Below, one piece after another: positions 57,067-64,000 of a stretch of DNA of 64,000 nucleotides (positions are counted from its first letter, which is position 1; the number at the start of each line of letters is the position of its first letter). The stretch spans positions 7,998,001-8,062,000 of the forward strand of contig CM060985.1 of assembly GCA_030765065.1 (NCBI GenBank), read 5' to 3'. The notes below the pieces were generated by a model. It made no database searches. It was not told the origin of the DNA and saw only the letters and a list, made by a program, of their open reading frames with translations. Source of the stretch: Deroplatys truncata (lineage: Eukaryota; Arthropoda; Insecta; Mantodea; Mantidae). Position numbers and translations under genes: made by a program.

Positions 57067-58510
57067 GTATCACTCCGCCAAGCACATGGCAACACCACGT
57101 GGAGGATGACGGGAACTAAGCACTGAGAGAGGAAATGGCTTCAGACAGAATGCTAGCTTGGGGATAAGTAGCTTTTAAACATTGTATGTCTTGTTCCTGT
57201 GCTGTTATGTGTTCTTTTTATGTTTTGTATCTGTATTATACATCCAGCCAGTCACTTTACGTTGCTTGTCCCCTTTGCTTAACGCTCTCTTTGGTGCTCT
57301 CTTTTTTTTTTCCTCTGTGGGTTGCTGACGTGGCATGTGCTTTGGCCGTACGCGCTGAGTGGTGGATTTCTGTCCGCATTGCAGGGATAGCTCTCTGCCC
57401 GGCAACTACTGATGCGGATTGTGGAAGTTTTTGTAATGAATTTTTAAGGAACGTCTTTGTGATTTTCGGTGGATCGACCTTATGTAAAGGTAGGCTTTAT
57501 TATCAGTTTTATGTCCTGGTAATGGTGAGTGAATTTTGGGGCGGAAAACGTTATGTGTGTTTGAAAATAAGAGTTCGTAAAGTGACTGGCTCTTGGAGTT
57601 GTTCATAGGTTTAGTGTGTTTTGTTTCTTTTCCAGTTGAGTTATATTTTCAGTACGTGATTTTCAGTGTATAGTTAGTTTAAAATTTGTGATAAGAGCTT
57701 TACACAGTTGTGCAATTTGAAAATGCATATTTTGATTCATGAAGGTAAAAAGCATCAGTAGTGTGAAATTTGTGAGAAAAGCTTTTGGCATTTGTCGTCT
57801 GAAATTGCATAGTTTGATAAAAGGAGGGCAAGAAGCAATATAAGTAGAAATTTGTGAGTAGAGCTTTACATATTTTGGGCACTTTGAAAATGCATAGTTA
57901 ATTCAAAATTACAGATATTCTGTTGTGTAAATTATGAGAGCAGTAATTGCAGTTAAAACCCAGTTATGCTGAACCCATTTATGCTGAACTTTGTAACTGA
58001 AAACGGTTGGGTTGTAAAGCTATCTACATCTAGCTTAGCTGGACTTTGAAGCTCTCGGTTTCCTGAATTTCATTAAAGTCTGTTTCGGTCTTGTTCAACA
58101 TTCTTAGCTAGTCTTTGACTAGCTAAACATAATTAAATTTTTTGGTCTGATGTTTATAGTGGCCTTGTTTTATAAACTTTCTAAATTGATTTGGTTTGTT
58201 GAATTTTTGGATTTACTTAATTTTGCTGTATTTAAAACTTGCCTTTACTGCTCTGCTCAATTGGTTTTGGTTGCTTTACTCTTTAAGCCATTTTTGTTTT
58301 ACAGTTATTCTTTTATGGTTGCTTTACGGTTCTGGTTATTAATGTTTGTTTATTATTATCATTAAAGTACCCAAAAACAAACTTATCAATAGTAGTATAT
58401 TTTTGAGAGTTCTGGTTTCCTTTTGTTTTCCCCTACGGCACTCGTTAGGGCTTCCCTTTTCGTTTGGCCGGGGTTCCCTAACTCAGTCAAACAGCGGAAC
58501 CATTGCAAAT
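57067..58510 (+). repeat. 5' LTR and leader (left boundary tentative)
   Basis: Non-coding, T-rich sequence ending just before the primer site, with ATTAAA signals near 58070 and 58362. It contains three loose tandem units. A start at TGTATCACTCCGCC (57067) is a guess, because the partner LTR is not visible. Confidence 0.45.
57676..57905 (+). repeat. Three tandem units of about 80 bp in the LTR
   Basis: Units begin AAATTTGTGA near 57678, 57765 and 57847 and include AAGAGCTTTACAC-like and TTTGAAAATGCATA-like blocks. Such LTR repeats may bind host factors; this is inference. Confidence 0.7.
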
Positions 58511-58513
58511 TAC

Positions 58514-58529
58514 TGGTAGCAGAGCGTGG
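58514..58529 (+). other. Primer-binding site, initiator Met tRNA type
   Basis: TGGTAGCAGAGCGTGG matches the complement of the animal initiator tRNA-Met 3' end at 14 of 16 positions. It lies just after the presumed LTR end and upstream of gag, which fixes the orientation. Confidence 0.78.
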
Positions 58530-58634
58530 TTAATTGATTTGTCTGTGTTGGTTAGGGAATATTTTTGGGTTTGTTGTTTGCTCTGTATTCTCCGGATCTC
58601 ATTTTCTTACTTGTACCATATCCGTAGTATCAAG

Positions 58635-59891
58635 ATGGCGGTATCGGTTAGTAATGTGGACAGATTACGGAAAGGTGAATTGTGGGTAGAGTTGGTTGTA
58701 CGTGGAGGTCAATGTTCTATGACAACTGAAGTGGCTATTATGTTGGATGTTTTTCGACAAATTAAGGATGCTCCAATAATTACTGTTTCTATTGATCACG
58801 TGATAGTGACTAAGTGTGAGTCCACTTGCTCGTTGGCCTTAGCAGAGATTCAGGATAATTTAATGGATTTTGGGCGCGAGGATTCTCCCTCTAAGGCACA
58901 GTTGCTCCGGTGGCAAGTTAGAATTCGGCATTACTTGTTCTATTTAGATTATGTCTTACAGAGATTCCCTACTTTGCAGTCTTGTATAGCGTTGCAAAAG
59001 TTAAAGGATCAGTTTAAGGAATTAGCCCATAAGGTGGAGGAAGATTTTGGGACTACACAGAATGACACTGGGGCGTCTCCCTTGTATAATCAAGGATTGT
59101 CGGATGTGGTTCAGCCTGCGATTGCGGTATCTGCGTTTCGGCCACTTAGACTCGCTCATCCCCTCCAACAATTCGTGGAGGGCTTTCAGTTAAACGACAT
59201 TGTTGATGTACCATCGGCTTTACAGTTTCTCTATTTTCTTGTTCGATTGACGCTAATGGCTAAGCGTTATTTGGTACCCACGGCTCAAGTGATAGAATTA
59301 TTATCTGTCAAGGTGTCTGGGATAGTTTTGGACCTCTTAATGCGGTGTGCTGGTTTGGCCGAGCCTGTGACTCGCTTTCATTTGGCCCTATTAGACATGT
59401 TCATTCCACGTAGGGAATGCACGAGGATAATGCAAGACGTATATTTTCGTCCTCAGGGTCTAACGGAACCGTTTACAGAATATATGGTTCGGGTTAAGGA
59501 AATTGCTTTAGTGTTGGTGCTCCCTAATACGGAAGCGGAAATTTGTGATGTCGTTTTATCAGGACTCAATCCAGTCGTTAGGTCGGCTTTGGTTTTAGGA
59601 CCTCGGCCGTCAAATTTGCAGCAGTTGGAAGCATTGGTACCTAAACTCAATGAAGTTATGCTTGTTGATAGGCTGCGTCTGTCAGAGCCTCCGGGCTCAT
59701 TAGCAACTCCTAATACCACTGTATCAGCTCCTTCTTCGGCCATTGTTCCGGTTTCTGGTCGTCGGGCCACTATTAAATGCTTTCAGTGTGGTCAGGAAGG
59801 CCATGTTCGACGAAATTGTCCCAATAGGAGGACCGTGAATCGGGGTTTTCTTCGTGTTTCTAATCAGGGGCGACAGTTTCGACCTTTATGA
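58635..59891 (+). CDS. gag: Gag polyprotein of the Ty3/gypsy element
   Basis: A 418-residue frame starting MAVSVSNVDRLRKGELW; this ATG was chosen because it follows the primer site and leader and has a good context (AAGATGG). The upstream part of the frame overlaps the primer site and is unlikely to be used. A helical capsid-like region (residues about 235-335) contains FIPRRECTRIMQDVYFRPQG and the TEPFTEYMVRVKE block typical of gypsy capsids. A single zinc knuckle, CFQCGQEGHVRRNC, lies at about 382-395, followed by a basic tail. It packages the RNA in cytoplasmic particles. Its frame is the same as pol. Confidence 0.85.
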   Translation: MAVSVSNVDRLRKGELWVELVVRGGQCSMTTEVAIMLDVFRQIKDAPIITVSIDHVIVTKCESTCSLALAEIQDNLMDFGREDSPSKAQLLRWQVRIRHYLFYLDYVLQRFPTLQSCIALQKLKDQFKELAHKVEEDFGTTQNDTGASPLYNQGLSDVVQPAIAVSAFRPLRLAHPLQQFVEGFQLNDIVDVPSALQFLYFLVRLTLMAKRYLVPTAQVIELLSVKVSGIVLDLLMRCAGLAEPVTRFHLALLDMFIPRRECTRIMQDVYFRPQGLTEPFTEYMVRVKEIALVLVLPNTEAEICDVVLSGLNPVVRSALVLGPRPSNLQQLEALVPKLNEVMLVDRLRLSEPPGSLATPNTTVSAPSSAIVPVSGRRATIKCFQCGQEGHVRRNCPNRRTVNRGFLRVSNQGRQFRPL

Positions 59892-62800
59892 CGCCAGAAG
59901 GTTAAGTCGACCATTTGTTTGTCTCGGCGTATTTGTGGTTATCCGTTTTCGGGTAAACCCTTAGTTCAAGTTTCTCTTGAGAAGTTGCCTTTATTGGCGT
60001 TATTAGATTCCGGAAGTTCTGTCTCTTTGATTCAGCTTGATTGGCTTAGGTTAAATTTACCATGTATTATGTCGCGTGCAACCACGTGTCAGTTGGTTTG
60101 TTTGATGGTCAATGGTCAGGCCTTTCAAGTTACTCAAAAGGTATCATGTACTATACGTTTCCCACGTTTTACGTGGAAACATAGTTTTTTTGTCGTTCCC
60201 AAGCTTCCTTATGCATGTGTCCTAGGTGCCGATTTTATGTCAAGGACTGGGATGGCTATTGATTTTTCCACTAGGCAGATCGCTTTTCATTTTGCTCCCC
60301 GGATAAAGTTGGACTTTGTGAGGGATTTTAAACCATCTCGGCCCCCTTTAACTTTGGGAGATATTAATTTGGTAACCCAAAATTGCGCAACTTCTTCTCT
60401 GTCTCATTTGTCCCCTGAACAGGCAAAGCAAATAGAGCATTTAGTTGGGGAATTTGATTCATTGTTTACAGATGTTTTAGGGGTCACTCATTTGACTCAA
60501 TATGAAATTCAGTTAACTGATTCTACTCCGGTCAAGTTATCTCCATATAAGCTCACACCACCGAAGATGGCTATATTAAAAGAGAAAATACAGAAGATGC
60601 TTGACCAAGGGGTTATTAGACCATCTACTTCAAATTACAGCAGCCCCATATTTCTAGTACCGAAGGGAGATCAGGATTTTAGACCGGTCATAGATTATCG
60701 CCTCTTGAACAAAAGAATCCTTATTGAAAGTACCCCTTTGCCCGATTTGCATACAGCTGCTCATCATTTTTCGAAGGCTCGCGTTTTTACGACCCTGGAT
60801 TTGAACAATGCTTATCATCAGATTCCTTTGGCTGAACATTCCAAGCATCTAACAGCTTTCGCTACCCCCTGGCGCCTTTATGAATTCAATAGGGTCCCAT
60901 TTGGTTTGGCTACGGGCGCGCAAGTCCTCACTCGTTTGCTGGATAATTTGTTTTCGGACATAAAATTTAAATATTTGTACCATTACTTAGATGATCTTGT
61001 AGTATATTCCGAGGATTTTGACTCACATCTTGTTCATTTACATGAGGTCTTTCGTCGCCTACAGAGCGCCGGGTTATCAGTTAAGCAGTCTAAAGTTCAT
61101 TTTGCTACCTCTCAAATATCATTTTTGGGCCATATGGTTTCCCCTTCTGGTATTACCATAGACCCAGATCGCACTAAGGCTATTAGAAATTTTCCGGCAC
61201 CCAAGAATAAGCGTGAGGTGGCTCGATTTTTGGGAATGGTTAACTTCTTCTCTAAATTTATTTCAAATTTTTCTACTCGGGCGGAACCTCTTAATTGCTT
61301 ACGTAGGAAAGGGGTTACTTTTGCGTGGGCCGAGGAGCAGGAAGCGGCATTTGTTGATCTAAAAGAGGCTATTTCAAACCCTCCTGTCTTGGCTTTTCCA
61401 GATTTTGCTATGCCCTTTATTTTACAGACGGATGCTAGTGCTAGCGCGCTAGCGGCTGTTTTGTTGCAGGAATTTCCTGAAGGTCGTCGTCCCATTTATT
61501 ATAGTTCGCGTACTTTATCTCCTGAAGAACGTAAATTTTCTACATATGAATTAGAAACCTTAGCGGTGCTTTTTGGATTGGAGAAGTATAGGGTGTACTT
61601 AGAACATGTGCATTTCTTTTTAGAGTGCGATAACCAGGCTTTAACGTGGGCGTTAGCTGTCCCAAGGAAGACAGGTCGTCTTGCGCGTTGGGGTGTCCGG
61701 ATAGGTGCCTTTAAGTTTACCCCTTCCTTTATCAGAGGTTCAGAAAATTGTATTGCGGATGCTCTTACCCGGGTATTTTCCGAACCTACTGAGGAGTGTG
61801 TTTATTTCGAGACTTTGGATGCTCCTGCGGATACTCAGATTGAGAGCTTCTCATTTTCGGCATTTCCTGAAATGTTTGTCAGTATACCTGAACTTCAACT
61901 TACCGATTCTGGGTTGGCCTCAATTATTGAGCAAATTAAATCAGGAGTTTCACTGCAGGATTATAAGATTCATGAGGGTGTTTTGATGGGAAGAGCTAGT
62001 TTTGATCGGCGTTATAAAGTCATAGTTCCGAAGGCAGCTATTCCCATGATTCTCAGTTATTTTCACGATTCTCCTTTCGGGGGTCATTTAGGCATTGCCA
62101 AAACCAGAAATCGAATTCGTGAACAGTTTATGTGGCGGGGCATGGATTTCGATGTAAGAAAGCATGTTAAGTCTTGCCGCATTTGCGCATTGTCCAAACC
62201 CGCGCAGGCTACAAATTGGGGATATTTGGCTTCGGAGGTTCCCTCCGCGCCCATGGAAAAACTATTTGTAGATTTTATCGGACCGTTCCCTCGTTCTATT
62301 CAGGGAAATATTTTTGCATTGGTGCTTACTGATGCTTTCTCAAAGTTCGTATGGATTTCACCTCTGAGTGCTGCTACTGCTCGCCTTGCTATTCGGGAAC
62401 TTGGAACAATATTTGGATCTTTTGGTGCTCCTCAATATCTGGTCTCTGACAACGGTTCGCAATTTAAGTCGCGTCTCTTTCGTTCCTTTTGTTTTGATTG
62501 GGGTATTAAGCATTTTACTACTACCCCTTATTACCCTAACCCCTCATTAGCGGAACGGGTCAACCGTAACCTTAAGTCCGCTATAATTGCTTATCATCAC
62601 CAGCAGCACAATTGCTGGGATAAATACTTGAAGCAACTTCAGTTTGCTTTCAATTCTGCGAGACATGAGGTTCATAAGACGACGCCGTTTTCATTGTTAT
62701 TTGCCTACCAACCTGCGTCTCCTTTGGCTAATTTGTGGGCGTTAAATGATTTATTACCGGCTGACAATTCTCCGCATACCATTCGTACTAATTGGAAGGC

Positions 62801-63080
62801 TGCCTTGAATAATCTGCGTAGAGGCCACTCTATGAGAAAGCAGCGATACGATGCGTCCCGTCGTCCCTCCCCATTCAAAGTGGGAGATGTTGTTATGTGC
62901 CGTAACTATCCTCAGTCCTCGAAAGCAGTTGCGTTTGCCGCGAAGTTAGCTCCTCGCTATCTTGGCCCGTTTAAGATTCTCAGAATTTATAAGGGGGTGT
63001 CTGTTCTTTTGCAAGAATTGTCTTCTTCCTGCAGGCGCCGCGCTCACCTGTCTCAGCTTAAATTGTATAACTCGGGGTAG
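59892..63080 (+). CDS. pol: Pol polyprotein: protease, RT, RNase H, integrase
   Basis: About 1060 codons. Protease active site LLALLDSGSSVSLI (about residues 35-48). RT: QGVIRPSTSNYSSPIFLVPK, FTTLDLNNAYHQIPL and YHYLDDLVVYS (about 364). RNase H: FILQTDASASALAAVLLQE (about 512) and FSTYELETLAVLFGLEKYR. Integrase: a HHCC finger (HLGIAKTRNR, CRICALSKP, about 730-770), first Asp in FVDFIGPFPRS, second in LVSDNGSQFKSR, Glu in SLAERVNRNLKSA. It ends YLGPFKILRIYKGVSVLLQE and HLSQLKLYNSG, an integrase tail without a clear chromodomain. It lies in the gag frame directly after gag, with no early ATG before the protease, so stop read-through as in some retroviruses is the likely route. Confidence 0.9.
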   Translation, partial: RQKVKSTICLSRRICGYPFSGKPLVQVSLEKLPLLALLDSGSSVSLIQLDWLRLNLPCIMSRATTCQLVCLMVNGQAFQVTQKVSCTIRFPRFTWKHSFFVVPKLPYACVLGADFMSRTGMAIDFSTRQIAFHFAPRIKLDFVRDFKPSRPPLTLGDINLVTQNCATSSLSHLSPEQAKQIEHLVGEFDSLFTDVLGVTHLTQYEIQLTDSTPVKLSPYKLTPPKMAILKEKIQKMLDQGVIRPSTSNYSSPIFLVPKGDQDFRPVIDYRLLNKRILIESTPLPDLHTAAHHFSKARVFTTLDLNNAYHQIPLAEHSKHLTAFATPWRLYEFNRVPFGLATGAQVLTRLLDNLFSDIKFKYLYHYLDDLVVYSEDFDSHLVHLHEVFRRLQSAGLSVKQSKVHFATSQISFLGHMVSPSGITIDPDRTKAIRNFPAPKNKREVARFLGMVNFFSKFISNFSTRAEPLNCLRRKGVTFAWAEEQEAAFVDLKEAISNPPVLAFPDFAMPFILQTDASASALAAVLLQEFPEGRRPIYYSSRTLSPEERKFSTYELETLAVLFGLEKYRVYLEHVHFFLECDNQALTWALAVPRKTGRLARWGVRIGAFKFTPSFIRGSENCIADALTRVFSEPTEECVYFETLDAPADTQIESFSFSAFPEMFVSIPELQLTDSGLASIIEQIKSGVSLQDYKIHEGVLMGRASFDRRYKVIVPKAAIPMILSYFHDSPFGGHLGIAKTRNRIREQFMWRGMDFDVRKHVKSCRICALSKPAQATNWGYLASEVPSAPMEKLFVDFIGPFPRSIQGNIFALVLTDAFSKFVWISPLSAATARLAIRELGTIFGSFGAPQYLVSDNGSQFKSRLFRSFCFDWGIKHFTTTPYYPNPSLAERVNRNLKSAIIAYHHQQHNCWDKYLKQLQFAFNSARHEVHKTTPFSLLFAYQPASPLANLWALNDLLPADNSPHTIRTNWKAALNNLRRGHSMRKQRYDASRRPSPFKVGDVVMCRNYPQSSKAVAFAAKLAPRYLGPFKILRIYKGVSVLLQELSSSCRRRAHLSQLKLYNSG

Positions 63081-64000
63081 CAAGTGAGTCACTTGGCTTT
63101 GTCCTGATGATGGGTGACTCACTTTCAGGAATTAGCGATCCTGCCCCATGCGAGCTCTTGATTTGTCCCATTCCCTTAACCGGGATAAATCCTGTCCCAT
63201 TCCTCTCCCAATCATCCTTTCTTATCCCTTCCATATTCATGAAAGCTCCCAATTATACTTTCCTTTCCTCCTACAGTAATGGTATCTTTTCGGATGTTAG
63301 CATATAGAACTCCAGTGATTTGTCTTCAGATCTTTGACACATGAGAATATCACTATTGCATACTTGCCAACTTTTACAGTTTGCCCGTAAAATGTATGGT
63401 TATGCCCGTGTGCTAGGGCTATTCAAGAGTCAGTCACTTGCGAGTTCCTGAATATTTTGGAGGAATTTATGATTTCCTTTTCAAGTCAGTGTGCAAGATA
63501 AATATGGTAACATGTATGGTTACCTAATTCTGAAAGTTTTGCCTCATTTCCATTCGCCCTTGCTGGGATATTTAGCTGTTGCGCAGAGCCTACCTTTGCT
63601 GTTGATCCTGTTATTTTGAGTGACCTTTTGTGTTCCTATAAATTTGGCTCGAATTTAATATCCTTTGTTCTTTTTTTAATTTTTGGGGGTAATATTTTAA
63701 ATTATAATTATATATATATTTATAAGGTCACTTAATTTCAGTGGGTGTCAGCTTAATTAATTTGTACTTATTGGGAAAATTTTCATGCTTCCACACCGGT
63801 GATGCCTTGCCGGTATGCCCTGTTCACCTGCCTCTCCCCAGTTATAGTTTGTGTGGGGTCGGGGCAAGTGAATTATTATTTTGTTGTACATAGTTGTTAT
63901 ATAGTGCATCATGTCTCATAGCTGTTTCATTGCATACCATGTTTAATTCTTGTTCTATAATTGTAATGCTATACTTGTCTAATTTAAAAATGCACATGGT
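63081..64000 (+). other. 3' non-coding region of the LTR element
   Basis: No envelope or other gene. A purine-rich GGGTCGGGGCAAG at about 63855-63867 followed by TG could be a polypurine tract, but what follows does not match the 5' LTR-like region, so the 3' LTR start is unresolved. Confidence 0.5.

Larger units (their letters stand above)
57067..64000 (+). mobile_element. Ty3/gypsy LTR retroelement, continues past the right edge
   Basis: Order: long 5' LTR-like region, primer site, gag, pol (protease, RT, RNase H, integrase), then a 0.9 kb 3' region without an envelope gene. The coding part looks whole. Its higher GC and open reading frames contrast with the decayed surroundings and point to a young insertion. 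The left boundary is tentative, and no 3' LTR match was found within the window, so the far end probably lies beyond 64000. Confidence 0.88.

Noticed and set aside
57205-57405. Basic 66-codon minus-strand frame
   Set aside because: Lies antisense in the LTR-like region; shadow frame.
63855-63870. Polypurine tract and 3' LTR start
   Set aside because: The following sequence does not match the 5' LTR-like region, so the boundary cannot be supported.

Overview
This is animal nuclear DNA that looks like intergenic, repeat-filled sequence, probably from an arthropod. It is AT-rich, its genes are eukaryotic (GT-AG introns, TATA plus TCAGT initiator) and it is crowded with transposons of the kinds common in insects and other arthropods. 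I found no convincing host gene, rRNA or true tRNA gene. The species assignment is inference.

Layout. 1-583: end of a mariner. 1984-9345: a 7.4 kb PIF/Harbinger element with TTA target duplications and two divergent genes (spliced DDE transposase on +, Myb/SANT partner on -), itself carrying an old LINE, a 781 bp MITE and an (AAT)n run. 9349-13300: a decayed LINE on the minus strand, with a younger 5'-truncated LINE tail inserted and flanked by a 16 bp duplication. 14.0-30.7 kb: a zone whose repeats occur in mirror order: Penelope-like element, Rep-E, Rep-B, Rep-H and Rep-A on the left, then the same kinds inverted on the right. Its right half holds a 2.8 kb satellite with a 62-63 bp monomer and a 10-monomer higher-order repeat, plus a 114 bp tandem array. 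30.7-44 kb: remnants of several Tc1/mariner transposons, tRNA-derived SINEs, a 1.4 kb Harbinger derivative inserted into a SINE, and two opposed Penelope-like copies. 45-54.8 kb: a decayed DDE transposon of a superfamily I cannot name (X) with a mariner inserted, a CR1/jockey-type LINE containing a perfect 48 bp palindrome, an inverted partial copy of X, a DD41D transposon and the start of another transposon. 57-64 kb: a Ty3/gypsy LTR retroelement with an initiator-Met-type primer site, gag and pol, running off the right edge.

The elements record layered insertions (SINE in Rep-A, Harbinger in SINE, mariner in X, LINE in LINE, MITE in Harbinger), so relative ages can be read directly. The best candidates for something undescribed are Rep-A (about nine copies, palindromic terminus), transposon X, and the mirror zone with its satellite.
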